A DNA stretch of 64,000 nucleotides from Selenomonadaceae bacterium. GTDB lineage: Bacteria; Bacillota; Negativicutes; Selenomonadales; Selenomonadaceae. Each line of letters opens with the position of its first letter. The first letter of the stretch is position 1. Below the pieces are notes generated by a model, which was not told where the DNA came from, did no database searches, and saw only the letters and a list, made by a program, of their open reading frames with translations. The translations under genes and the position numbers were made by a program. Below are positions 33,510 through 42,154 of the stretch, one piece after another. Location of the stretch: positions 62,001-126,000 of the forward strand of contig JAFWFO010000052.1 of assembly GCA_017515635.1 (NCBI GenBank), in the 5' to 3' direction.

Positions 33510-34850
33510 ATGAAAATTTATTCCGACTCGAAAATTTACGTGCTGTGTCCGGCGAACATTCACACGGGCGGCCCCGAATCGTTGCATCAACTTACGTCAC
33601 GGCTGATTAGTTTCGGCGTCGACGCGAAAATTCTTTTCTGTCAGCGTGTCGGAGAATTTTTTGACATCAACGACCCCGTTCATTCCTCGCTGAAAAAATA
33701 TCACGTGCCGTACACTTTCGGCTTTGAGGATTCGCCGCGAAATATTTTCGTCGTGCCGGAGCCGTTGACCGAACATCTTTACGCCGTGAAAAAATGTCGC
33801 CGCGTGCTTTGGTGGATGAGCGTAAACAATTATCTCGAAAATATTTTGGCGTTAATTCGTCCGTGCGTCGACAATCCGCTTGCCGAGCCCGTGCCGAAAT
33901 ATTTTACCTTCGACAATTTCGACGACGTTGACGAGCATTGGGCGAAATGCGAATTCGTCCGACAATTTCTGTTGCTCAACGGAATTCCCGCGAAAAAAAT
34001 CCGTCACGTTGAAACTTACATGAATCAAACTTTTTTCGAGCAGGCCGCGAAAATTGACCTTGCCGCGAAAAAAAATCTTGTCGCCTTCAACCCGCGCAAA
34101 GGTTACGAGTTCACGAAAAAATTAATCGAACTTGCGCCCGATATTGATTGGCGGCCGATTCAAAACATGACGCCCGCGCAGGTTCAACAACTTCTTGCCG
34201 AGGCGAAAATTTACATTGACTTCGGCGAACACCCCGGCAGAGACCGTTTGCCCCGTGAGGCGACAGTTTCGCGTTGTGTGGTGATAACGGGCAAGTGCGG
34301 CGCGGCAGGCAACGACGTTGACATCAACATTCCCGCCGAATTCAAATTCGACGAGCGCACGACCTCGCCCGACGCCGTCATAAAAAAAATTCGCGAAGTC
34401 TTTAAAAATTTTGAGCCGTCACTTGCCGCGCAGAAAGATTTTTGCCAACGAGTTTACGACGACAAGAAAAATTTTTCGGACGCAATCAGCTCAGCTTTCG
34501 GGATAAAAAAATTTCCGCCGCCGTCCGTCTCATTAACTCAGGGCGTTGACGAAAAAAGTTTTCTGCTTGCCGAAGAATTTTTTTCGGGTAAGGAATTGTT
34601 GCCGAAATTTATCGTCGACGATGCCGTTGCCAATGCGAAAATCACGGACGATTTAATTGTCCGCGAACAGAATCGAAATTATCTGCGCGTCGGGAAAAAT
34701 CTTGTCGAGTTAATCACGTTTGCGGACGCGAAATTTCTGTATCAGGAAGGACGCATACAAAAATTTGCGTTACTTGAGCCGACACCCGAAGAAATTTCCG
34801 CGCTAAAAAATTTCGCCGCGCCGGACGACGTGTTGAGCTTCACACGATAA
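33510..34850 (+). CDS. GT-B-like glycosyltransferase
   Basis: The 446-residue protein begins KIYVLCPANIHTGGPESLHQL, the typical first strand-loop of a GT-B transferase, and has a central RKGYEFTKKLIELAPDIDW and the donor-site-like GEHPGRDRLPREATVSRC. The C-terminal about 100 residues form an added domain without known motifs. It probably builds a surface glycan, but donor and acceptor are unknown. ATG 33510 follows GAGG at 33499-33502. Confidence 0.72.
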   Translation: MKIYSDSKIYVLCPANIHTGGPESLHQLTSRLISFGVDAKILFCQRVGEFFDINDPVHSSLKKYHVPYTFGFEDSPRNIFVVPEPLTEHLYAVKKCRRVLWWMSVNNYLENILALIRPCVDNPLAEPVPKYFTFDNFDDVDEHWAKCEFVRQFLLLNGIPAKKIRHVETYMNQTFFEQAAKIDLAAKKNLVAFNPRKGYEFTKKLIELAPDIDWRPIQNMTPAQVQQLLAEAKIYIDFGEHPGRDRLPREATVSRCVVITGKCGAAGNDVDINIPAEFKFDERTTSPDAVIKKIREVFKNFEPSLAAQKDFCQRVYDDKKNFSDAISSAFGIKKFPPPSVSLTQGVDEKSFLLAEEFFSGKELLPKFIVDDAVANAKITDDLIVREQNRNYLRVGKNLVELITFADAKFLYQEGRIQKFALLEPTPEEISALKNFAAPDDVLSFTR

Positions 34851-34914
34851 AAAATTCCTCGACAAACGTCGGGGAAACAGACTGAAGAATCAATCGATTG
34901 TTTTTCCGATACAT

Positions 34915-34949
34915 AAAAGCACCTCCCAATTTTGAAAGGTGCTTTTTGT
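34915..34949. terminator. bidirectional terminator between glycosyltransferase and flgD
   Basis: AAAAGCACCT (34915-34924) pairs with AGGTGCTTTT (34937-34946). T runs follow on both strands. It serves the convergent plus-strand gene and flgD. Confidence 0.85.
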
Positions 34950-34984
34950 TTACGGTCTGCGACTTTTTTGTTTGTCGAAAAATT

Positions 34985-35683
34985 TTATTCGGTTACTTCG
35001 TCCAAATCGACAGCTTCAACGTTTGTGACGGCGTCGGCGGTTTCAGTCGTGTCCGCGTCAAGGTCGGTCGTTTCAGTCGTCGTTGAATTTTTCACGGGCG
35101 TCATGGAACTCGCGGCTTCTTCGGCGGCAAATTCATTCGTCGCCACGTCGTCCGAAGTTTCGTCGGAAGTTTCTTCCGGTTCGTAAACGTGACCGATATT
35201 CGAGATTTCAACTTGATGTCTGTTGCCGTCCGAATCTTCGACGACAATTTTCGGATTGCCTTCGACAATCGTCACGCCCGTCACAAGTCCCGTCAAAGTT
35301 TCGGATCGGCTGACGGGGTTGCCTTCTTCGTCCGCGCTGTTGACAACTTCAATCCAATCGACATTTTTGCCGATCATGCCGGAAAGTTGCCCGACGAGGA
35401 CGGAAGTATCAATGTTGTCGACGACTTTGCCGAGGTCTTCGAGATTTTTGACGACGTTTGTCATCTGCTCAAGCGAACTGAAATTTGCAAGTTCCGCAAT
35501 GTATTCGCTGTTGTCCTGCGGATTAAGCGGGTCTTGATATTTCAACTGCGTTACCAAAAGTTGCAGGAACGCATCTTTGCCGAGGTCGCTGTTGTCTTTG
35601 ATGGCTTTGGTTTGCGTCGAAGCATAGGCGGCCGCGTCATAAGTCACGCCGTCGACGGTGATTGTATTCAGTGAATTTGCCAT
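34985..35683 (-). CDS. flgD: flagellar hook capping protein FlgD
   Basis: The N-terminal GKDAFLQLLVTQLKYQDPLNPQDNSEYIAELANFSSLEQM is the FlgD signature. The cap assembles hook subunits at the distal end of the growing hook. The central part is short, without the full Ig-like cap domains of enteric FlgD, and the last about 60 residues are a Thr/Glu/Asp-rich tail. An AGGAG site precedes the ATG. It follows fliK on the same strand after 18 bases; flgE and other flagellar genes are not in the window. Confidence 0.92.
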   Translation of the reverse strand: MANSLNTITVDGVTYDAAAYASTQTKAIKDNSDLGKDAFLQLLVTQLKYQDPLNPQDNSEYIAELANFSSLEQMTNVVKNLEDLGKVVDNIDTSVLVGQLSGMIGKNVDWIEVVNSADEEGNPVSRSETLTGLVTGVTIVEGNPKIVVEDSDGNRHQVEISNIGHVYEPEETSDETSDDVATNEFAAEEAASSMTPVKNSTTTETTDLDADTTETADAVTNVEAVDLDEVTE

Positions 35684-35701
35684 AATAATTCCTCCAAAAA
35701 T

Positions 35702-38464
35702 TTAAACTGAATAATCTACGCCGTCCGTGGCGGTGCTTTGATTGACGGGAGCAGCTGTCGCGTCGACTTCGCGCTCAAGTCGGTCGAAATCGATTCGACG
35801 GTTGCCGCCGCGCTGTTGACGATTCTGTTGCCACGCTTGACCGCCTTGCCCGTTCATCAATGAGCCGTCACTCAAGCCCGCGTAAACTTCGACGTTCTCA
35901 ACTTTAATTCCCTGGTTGTTGAGTTCCTGCTTGAGCTGAACGATAGAGTTTTCGATAATCGTGCGGACTTGCGCGTTGTCGCTGTGGAAACTTGCGTTGA
36001 CTGCGCCGTTTTGGCTGACGGAAATTTTAAGCGTGAGTTCGCCCAAATGTTCGGGATTGAGCTTGATGACCATTTCAGTATTTTCCGCCGTGCGAATCAT
36101 TCTTGCTTGACGGACGATCTGCCCCGGTACGTCAAAATCTTCGGGCGTGGGCGGCGGTGCGTCGGGAGCCTGTGTTGATTGGGTTTGCTGAACTTGCGGC
36201 GTGTCGTTGGTTGCCGTCGTCAAATTCGCCGCGAAAACTTCTCCGCCCGTCGAAACCTGTTGCGCTTGCGGTTCGTCGCTGATTACGGGTTGGAAAATTT
36301 GCCGTTGAAAATCCTGCGCGTTTTGCTGTTGCGGATTTTGATCGAATTGTTGCGGCGTCGGTTGCTGTGAAGGTTGCACGTTCGGAATTTCATCGGGCGT
36401 TGCGTTCACGTTGAGCGGCTCCGAAATATTTTGCGGTTGCACGTCGACGGGGCGCGTTTGCAAAGTCGGTTGTGCCACCGGTTGAACTTCCTGCGCTTGA
36501 ACGTTTACGGGGCGATATTGAACTTGCGTCGGTTGCGTTGTCGGAATTTCGTCGCGTGTCACGTTGACGGGCTGAGCCTGCAAAGTCGGTTGCGTTGTCG
36601 GAATTTCGTCGCGTGTCACGTTGACGGGCTGAGCCTGCAAAGTCGGTTGCATCGTCGGAATTTCGTCGCGTGTCACGTTGACGGGCTGAGCCTGCAAAGT
36701 CGGTTGCGTCGTCGGAATTTCTTCAGACGTTATTTCGACGGGCTGAGCCTGTAAACTCGGTTGCGCCGTTGGCTGAACTTCCTGCGCTTGAACGTTTACG
36801 GGACGATATTGAACTTGCGTCGGTTGCATTGTCGGAATTTCGTCGCGTGTCATTTCGACGGGTTGAGCTTGCAAACTCGGTTGCGCTGTCGAATTTTCGT
36901 CGAATGAAACTTCAACGGGTTGAGCTTGCAAAGTCGGTTGCGTTGTCGGAATTTCTTCGCGTGTCACTTCGACGGGCTGAGCTTGCAAACTCGGTTGCGC
37001 TGTCGAATTTTCGTCGAATGAAACTTCAACGGGTTGAGCTTGCAAACTCGGTTGCGTTGTCGGAATTTCTTCGCGTGTCACGTTGACGGGTTGAGCTTGC
37101 AAACTCGGTTGCGCTGTCGAATTTTCGTCGAATGAAACTTCAACGGGTTGCGGTTGCAAACTCGGTTGCACTGTCGAATTTTCGTCGAATGAAACTTCAA
37201 CGGATTGCGGTTGCAAACTCGGTTGCACTGTCGAATTTTCGTCGAATGAAACTTCAACGGATTGCGGTTGCAAACTCGGTTGCGTCGTCGGAATTTCTTC
37301 ACGTGTGAAATTTACGGGCTGTGCCTGCAAACTTGGCTGTGCTGTCGGAATTTCTTCAGGCGTCAAATTCACGGGTTGCGCTTGTAAACTCGGTTGCGCT
37401 ACCGGAATTTCTTCGGGCGTGAAATTCACGGGCTGAGCTTGTAAACTCGGTTGCGTCATCGGAATTTCTTCGGGCATGAAATTCACGGGCTGAGCCTGTA
37501 AACTGGGTTGCGTCGTCGGAATTTCTTCGGGCGTGAAATTCACGGGTTGCGCTTGCAAACTCGGTTGCGTTGTTGAAATTTCTTCGGGCATGAAATTTAC
37601 GGGCTGAGCTTGTAAACTGGGTTGCGTCGTCGGAATTTCTTCAGGCATGAAATTCACGGGTTGCGCTTGCAAATTCGGTTGAACCGGCGGAAATTTTTCA
37701 GGCGTTACGTTGACGGGTTGACGCCAAAATTTACCGCCCAACAAGTTCAGCATTGATTGCGCGTTGTTGTCCGATTGCGGCAGGAGCGTCATTAAATTTT
37801 GTGCGCCCGAAATTCTCTGCACGCCGTCAATTTTCGGAGCAGTGTCCGTCGTGAACGTGGTCACCGTCGTTTTCGTCACAAGGAGCGTTTCAGTGTTCGC
37901 GCCAAAAAAATAAACCGTGTTGTCGAGCGCGAAATTCGGCGGCGGAATTGTTTCGGCTTGCGTCACGTCGTCTGAAATTTTCTGCACGACATCCGAAATG
38001 GTTTGCATTGCGTCAGAAATTTTTTCCGTTGCGTCGGCAATGTTCTTGACGATCCGATTCGCGACCGAAGATTTATTGTTTGTGCCCGAAGTCTGTTGTT
38101 TGTCGTTTTCGGGCGAAGTTTTTGCATCCTGCGTTTCGTCGACGGTTTGAGTTTCCGCCGAAGTTTCTTCCTGTTGAGGCGCGTCCTGCGCTGTGTCACT
38201 CGTTCCTTGAGTTGATGTCTTAATTGCCGCGTCAATTTTTTCGGCGTCCGATTCAACCTGCGCGAGCTTTTTGGTCACGTCCTGTAAATCTTGAACGTTT
38301 TGTTTCAGCTCGTCGATTTTGGCATTTATCTTGTCGAGCGTCGCGCTGAAATTTTTTTTGCCCGCCCGTGCCGCATATCTGTTGACTCGCGTCGTGGTGG
38401 TTGTGCGCGCCGACGCCGCCGGTTGATTCGGTGCTATCGACATCAAATTTGTAGTGTTTGCCAT
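35702..38464 (-). CDS. fliK: flagellar hook-length control protein FliK with about 22 tandem repeats
   Basis: The roughly 920-residue protein has the C-terminal Flg_hook domain (VIKLNPEHLGELTLKISVSQ, followed by NSIVQLKQELNNQGI and VEVYAG), which switches export specificity when the hook is complete. The N-terminal half holds coiled-coil stretches (about 30-60 and 115-150). The middle consists of about 22 copies of a 19-residue unit of the form VNFTPEEIPTTQPSLQAQP. In FliK the length of the N-terminal region acts as the ruler, so repeat number could set hook length. ATG 38464 follows GAGAGGTGAGG. Confidence 0.9.
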   Translation of the reverse strand: MANTTNLMSIAPNQPAASARTTTTTRVNRYAARAGKKNFSATLDKINAKIDELKQNVQDLQDVTKKLAQVESDAEKIDAAIKTSTQGTSDTAQDAPQQEETSAETQTVDETQDAKTSPENDKQQTSGTNNKSSVANRIVKNIADATEKISDAMQTISDVVQKISDDVTQAETIPPPNFALDNTVYFFGANTETLLVTKTTVTTFTTDTAPKIDGVQRISGAQNLMTLLPQSDNNAQSMLNLLGGKFWRQPVNVTPEKFPPVQPNLQAQPVNFMPEEIPTTQPSLQAQPVNFMPEEISTTQPSLQAQPVNFTPEEIPTTQPSLQAQPVNFMPEEIPMTQPSLQAQPVNFTPEEIPVAQPSLQAQPVNLTPEEIPTAQPSLQAQPVNFTREEIPTTQPSLQPQSVEVSFDENSTVQPSLQPQSVEVSFDENSTVQPSLQPQPVEVSFDENSTAQPSLQAQPVNVTREEIPTTQPSLQAQPVEVSFDENSTAQPSLQAQPVEVTREEIPTTQPTLQAQPVEVSFDENSTAQPSLQAQPVEMTRDEIPTMQPTQVQYRPVNVQAQEVQPTAQPSLQAQPVEITSEEIPTTQPTLQAQPVNVTRDEIPTMQPTLQAQPVNVTRDEIPTTQPTLQAQPVNVTRDEIPTTQPTQVQYRPVNVQAQEVQPVAQPTLQTRPVDVQPQNISEPLNVNATPDEIPNVQPSQQPTPQQFDQNPQQQNAQDFQRQIFQPVISDEPQAQQVSTGGEVFAANLTTATNDTPQVQQTQSTQAPDAPPPTPEDFDVPGQIVRQARMIRTAENTEMVIKLNPEHLGELTLKISVSQNGAVNASFHSDNAQVRTIIENSIVQLKQELNNQGIKVENVEVYAGLSDGSLMNGQGGQAWQQNRQQRGGNRRIDFDRLEREVDATAAPVNQSTATDGVDYSV
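36430..37730 (-). repeat. 57-bp tandem repeats inside fliK
   Basis: About 22 units of 57 bases (19 codons) follow each other, in two main variants (EEIPTTQPSLQAQP and SFDENSTAQPSLQAQP types) that alternate in blocks, with two units carrying VQYRPVNVQAQEVQP. All units are in frame and no stop is introduced. The alternation suggests duplication of multi-unit blocks. Confidence 0.9.
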
Positions 38465-38492
38465 GTTTCGCCTCACCTCTCTCAAATGTTTA

Positions 38493-38625
38493 TCGAAGAA
38501 ACTTCCCGTGCAGTTAAATTTCACAAGGTTATAGCCTGCAAGATAGCCCGAAAAATTTTTACGACCGCCCAAATTGGATGCAACGTCACGTTGCTCGAAG
38601 AAACTTCCCGCGCAATTAAATTTCA
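38493..38625 (-). promoter_or_regulatory. paired 31-bp direct repeats upstream of fliK
   Basis: Copies at 38493-38523 and 38595-38625 share TCGAAGAAACTTCCCG and AGTTAAATTTCA/AATTAAATTTCA with two or three differences, 102 bases apart. On the minus strand the near copy ends TTCGATAA, similar to a sigma-28 -10 box (GCCGATAA). The palindrome GCAACGTCACGTTGC lies between them at 38580-38594. A regulatory role is inferred. Confidence 0.45.
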
Positions 38626-38703
38626 TGTTGGCGCACGGACGATTTTATTGACGGCGATAAATTTTGTCGATAGAATCACGAAAAAATTTTTGGGGGTAAC
38701 GAC

Positions 38704-40086
38704 TTGGAAATTGCGAAAAAATTTTTGGACGACGGCAAACCACAGGACGCACTTGAACGGCTGAAAAAAATTTTGCCGACGGTCGACGAAAATGACGAGT
38801 GGCGCGTTCATGAACTTATCGGCGCGACGTTTCACGATTTGGCGAATCCCGAAGGCGCGGCGCAGGCATATTTCAACGCGGCACGCACGGATAAATTTTT
38901 GCGAAGTCAGCGGGCGCATTTTTCAAATTATTTGTTCGCGTTGCATTATCTGCCGCAACTTGACGCCGAAACTTTGGCGAACGAACTTGAAATTTATAAT
39001 TCGTTGTACCGTGACACCGAGCCGCTTGAGCCGGCGACACGTCACGCGGAAAAAATTTCCGTGGCGTTCATTGCTCCGCATTTTTTGGACTCATCAGCCG
39101 CAAGATTTTACGAAAGTTTGCTGACCGATTACGACCGCGAAAAATTTTCTGTGACGGCGTGGAGTTTGTCGAGCGACGAAGATAATTTCACGAAAAAAAT
39201 TCGCCGCAACGTCGACGGTTACTTTGACATTTCCGAAACGAGTTTTGAGGAGTCGGCAATTAAAATTTGTGACGCGGGCGCAGATATTTTGTTCGATTTG
39301 GGCGGGCACACCGAGGGCGGCTCCACGTTGCAAATTGCGGCGTACAAACCTTGTCGCGTGCAGGTGACGGGCATCGGCTATTTTGATTCGACGGGGCTTG
39401 ACGCGATTGATTATTTTGTCGGCGATAAATTTTTGACTGAGGGCGCACATTTCACCGAAAAAATTTTGTCGCTTGAAAACGCTTTTGCATTTCGCCCGAA
39501 TTCGACGATGATTCGCGAACGCAGTCAACGCCGCCCGTTCCCGCACAAAAATTTTACGTTCGGTTGCCTGAATAACTTTATGAAGCTCAACGACGATTAC
39601 CTTGCCGCCGTGAAAAAAATTTTGGACGAGTTGCCCGACGCGCAGATTATTTTCCGAGACACAACGCCGCTTGCGAGCCGTCAACGTGCGCTTTCCGAAC
39701 GCCTGAAAACTTTCGGCATCGAACGGGCTGAAGTTCGTCGCGGCGCAGATAATTTTTTCACCGACTACAGCGAAATTGATTTGATTCTGGACGCGTTCCC
39801 TTATCCCGGCGGCATGATGACGGCTTTGGCGTTGTACATGAATGTTCCCGTTTTGAATCTGCGCGGAAGTTTGCCGAGTTCACGGACGGGCGCGGACATT
39901 TTGCACATTGCGGGACTTGACGATTTAATTGTCACGGACGAAGAAATTTTTATCGACACGGCTATTGAGCTTGCGACGAATCGGGCGCGACTTGCCGACT
40001 TGCGAGAAAAAATTTCCGTCGACAAACTCACCGACACAAAAACTTTTGTCGAAGATTTCTACGCAAAACTTTTGGAGGCGATTTAA
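38704..40086 (+). CDS. TPR / O-GlcNAc transferase-like (GT41) protein
   Basis: The 460-residue protein starts with a short TPR-like helical region (about 1-90: FLDDGKPQDALERLKKILP) and continues as a SPINDLY/OGT-type GT-B catalytic region: KISVAFIAPHF, ADILFDLGGHTEGGSTLQI, PCRVQVTGIGYFDSTGL, FGCLNNFMKLN and the PYPGGMMTALALYMNVPV UDP-site. Such enzymes modify Ser or Thr; bacterial members often glycosylate flagellin. The neighbouring fliK-flgD genes support that, as inference. The start is TTG 38704 after GGGGGTAA. Confidence 0.82.
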   Translation: MEIAKKFLDDGKPQDALERLKKILPTVDENDEWRVHELIGATFHDLANPEGAAQAYFNAARTDKFLRSQRAHFSNYLFALHYLPQLDAETLANELEIYNSLYRDTEPLEPATRHAEKISVAFIAPHFLDSSAARFYESLLTDYDREKFSVTAWSLSSDEDNFTKKIRRNVDGYFDISETSFEESAIKICDAGADILFDLGGHTEGGSTLQIAAYKPCRVQVTGIGYFDSTGLDAIDYFVGDKFLTEGAHFTEKILSLENAFAFRPNSTMIRERSQRRPFPHKNFTFGCLNNFMKLNDDYLAAVKKILDELPDAQIIFRDTTPLASRQRALSERLKTFGIERAEVRRGADNFFTDYSEIDLILDAFPYPGGMMTALALYMNVPVLNLRGSLPSSRTGADILHIAGLDDLIVTDEEIFIDTAIELATNRARLADLREKISVDKLTDTKTFVEDFYAKLLEAI

Positions 40087-40671
40087 ATGGCGACCGAAAT
40101 TATCAACGAGAGACTGCTTTATCCGCACTACGAAATTATTCGCGGCGCAAAAGTTCGGTTCCCGTCGGCTGACCTTACGCATTGCGACATTGTTGGGCGA
40201 ATCATGTTCAGTATCGGCAAACATTTGATTGAAAACAAGCGCGGCTATCTTTATAGCAACGTTTATGTCCGTTTCGACGACGAAAATATTTTTGTGCCGG
40301 ATTTCAGCGTCGTTTTGAAAGAGCACGAACAACTTCTTGCAAATCGCAGGTACATTTTCGGCGTACCCGATATGGTCGTCGAAGTGCTGTCATATTCCAC
40401 GCGCAAAAACGATCTCACCGTCAAAAAAGATACCTACGAGGCGCAAGGCGTGCGCGAATATTGGATTGTCAATCCGTGGGACAAAAGCGTTATGGTTTAT
40501 CTTCTGCGCGACGGCAAATATTTTTTGGACGACGTTTATATTTTGCTCGACGAAAAAAATTTGGCGTTGCTTGACGACGAAGAGCGGGCGACCGTCAAAA
40601 ATGCAATTCCCGTTTCAATCGTCGACGGGCTGTCTATTCCGCTTGAATTCGTTTTCAGCTGGGGTTATTGA
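40087..40671 (+). CDS. Uma2-family PD-(D/E)XK-like protein
   Basis: The 194-residue protein has the DUF820/Uma2 pattern: VPDFSVVLKEHE (Asp), VPDMVVEVLSYSTRKNDLTVKKDTYEAQGVREYWIVNP with the D-(E)XK-type residues Glu and Lys, and the C-terminal GLSIPLEFVF. The family is predicted to be a restriction-like nuclease; its biological role is unknown. The ATG follows the previous stop immediately (TTTAAATG), so it is in the same operon as the GT41-like gene. Confidence 0.85.
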   Translation: MATEIINERLLYPHYEIIRGAKVRFPSADLTHCDIVGRIMFSIGKHLIENKRGYLYSNVYVRFDDENIFVPDFSVVLKEHEQLLANRRYIFGVPDMVVEVLSYSTRKNDLTVKKDTYEAQGVREYWIVNPWDKSVMVYLLRDGKYFLDDVYILLDEKNLALLDDEERATVKNAIPVSIVDGLSIPLEFVFSWGY

Positions 40672-40672
40672 C

Positions 40673-41398
40673 ATGCTTGACGACATTGAGCGGCACGGAA
40701 TTTTAAAATTTGTTCCGCCGAATTTTTTGCCCGTGACGGTGTTGGTGATTGATTCGCCCGAACTTTTGGACGAGTTGCGAAAACTTTTGCCCGAAGCCCG
40801 AATCGCCTTCATGACGACGAAACGCACGCCGTCACTCGAAAAAATTTGCGACGAATTCCGCGCAGATTTACTCGTCGGAAATTATTTGCATGGAGAATTG
40901 CCGACCGCTCCGAAAATTTTTGAACTAATCATTGCGCAAGAAATTTTATCTGCGGGCGAAACACTTTACCCGACGCTTTTGGCGTTGAATCACTTGCTGA
41001 AAGATTCGGGCGCACTGTTGACGCGTTTCACCGAATCGACGTGGACGAAAGCGCGAGTCGTGAAACTTTTGGACGACGCGATTTATAAAGAAATTCGTTT
41101 CTTGCCCGACGAAAATTTTTGGCTGGTCAAAGCTCGAAAATGTACAGCCGAAGTCGCCGCGCTGAAAGAACTTTTCACCGACGAAACCCGCGCAGAATTG
41201 TCGCGACTGTTGCACCGAATCGAATACGACATCGACGCCGAGGAAAATTTTTTGCGCTTGATGGAGCTTTGTGACCGCGAAGGAATTTTCGACGAATATT
41301 TAACGGACTTTATCGAACAAGTTGTCGTACACGCGTCGGCGAAAAATTTTCTCCGTGAACGTGCCGAAACTTTCGGACGCGAAATTGTTTTCGATTAA
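40673..41398 (+). CDS. hypothetical protein of the glycosyltransferase operon
   Basis: The 241-residue protein is not recognised with certainty. A beta-alpha pattern (VTVLVIDSPELLDELRKLLP, then DLLVGNYLHGEL and SGALLTRFTES) resembles a degenerate class I methyltransferase or Rossmann-like fold. No clear cofactor motif is seen. It begins at ATG 40673, two bases after the Uma2 gene, and is the last gene of this operon. Confidence 0.6.
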   Translation: MLDDIERHGILKFVPPNFLPVTVLVIDSPELLDELRKLLPEARIAFMTTKRTPSLEKICDEFRADLLVGNYLHGELPTAPKIFELIIAQEILSAGETLYPTLLALNHLLKDSGALLTRFTESTWTKARVVKLLDDAIYKEIRFLPDENFWLVKARKCTAEVAALKELFTDETRAELSRLLHRIEYDIDAEENFLRLMELCDREGIFDEYLTDFIEQVVVHASAKNFLRERAETFGREIVFD

Positions 41399-41428
41399 AT
41401 TTTCTAACCGCCAAATTACAAACTGCCG

Positions 41429-42013
41429 TCAAAAAATTCTGCCGCGCATTGCCGCTTTGATTTGTTTGCCGACTTTGCCTTCGTTCGTGATGACGACATC
41501 CGCCCGCGAACAAATTTCGTCTGTCGGCATCTGCGATTTTATCCGCGCCAAAGCCTGTTCCGCCGTCAACTTGTCGCGTGCCATGAGGCGTCCGACTTGC
41601 GTTCTGCGTTTGACGCGAACAGCCCAAACTTCGTCGCACAAAATTTCCCAGCCCGCCTCGAAAAGCAACGGCACTTCCAAAACGACAAGCCGCGTGCCTG
41701 CCGAATTGCACTCAACCAAAAAATCCCGCGTCCGGTTGAGCAAAATCGGATGCGCCACAGAATTTATCCATTCGCGTTCGGCGGGGTTGTTGAAAATTAT
41801 TTCGCCGATAATTTTTTTGTCGAGTTGCCCGTCCGCCGTGACGATTTTTTTTCCGAAGTGTTGCACGTAAATTTCAAACAGCACGCCGCCCGGCAAACTC
41901 AGCCAACGCGTCATTTCGTCCACGTCAAAAGTCGTCGCGCCCATCTTTCGCAGTCGCCACGCAATCGCAGATTTTCCGCAGGCAATTCCGCCAGTCAAAC
42001 CGATTATGTACAA
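41429..42013 (-). CDS. coaE: dephospho-CoA kinase
   Basis: The roughly 194-residue enzyme makes the last step of coenzyme A synthesis. The P-loop IIGLTGGIACGKS is at the start, with VDEMTRW, FIVLEVPLLFEAGW-like VLEVPLLFEAGW, and the lid R residues in RLMARDKL. I chose TTG 42013, because the protein then begins YIIGLTGG as usual and GGCGG lies before it; an ATG at 42043 overlaps a TATAAT box. It is divergent from the secreted glucosaminidase. Confidence 0.9.
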   Translation of the reverse strand: MYIIGLTGGIACGKSAIAWRLRKMGATTFDVDEMTRWLSLPGGVLFEIYVQHFGKKIVTADGQLDKKIIGEIIFNNPAEREWINSVAHPILLNRTRDFLVECNSAGTRLVVLEVPLLFEAGWEILCDEVWAVRVKRRTQVGRLMARDKLTAEQALARIKSQMPTDEICSRADVVITNEGKVGKQIKAAMRGRIF

Positions 42014-42075
42014 ATTAATCACCGCCAAAAATTTTTTCGTCATTATACCCGTTCGATAACTTTCAGTCTAATTTC

Positions 42076-42104
42076 TTGCAAGAAATTTTCGATTGGTGTA
42101 TACT
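42076..42104 (+). promoter_or_regulatory. promoter of the secreted glucosaminidase gene
   Basis: TTGCAA (42076-42081) and TATACT (42099-42104) are 17 bases apart, 50 bases before the start codon. Confidence 0.65.
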
Positions 42105-42154
42105 GCGCCACAGTTAAAGGATTAACTGAAAATTTTCTGTAGAGGTGATTCGAT

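Noticed and set aside
36374..37302. Several open frames of Arg- and Cys-rich repeats opposite fliK, and possible CRISPR-like 57-bp periodicity
   Set aside because: The units are contiguous, in frame and code for the FliK repeat; there are no spacers, so this is not a CRISPR array, and the antisense frames are shadows.
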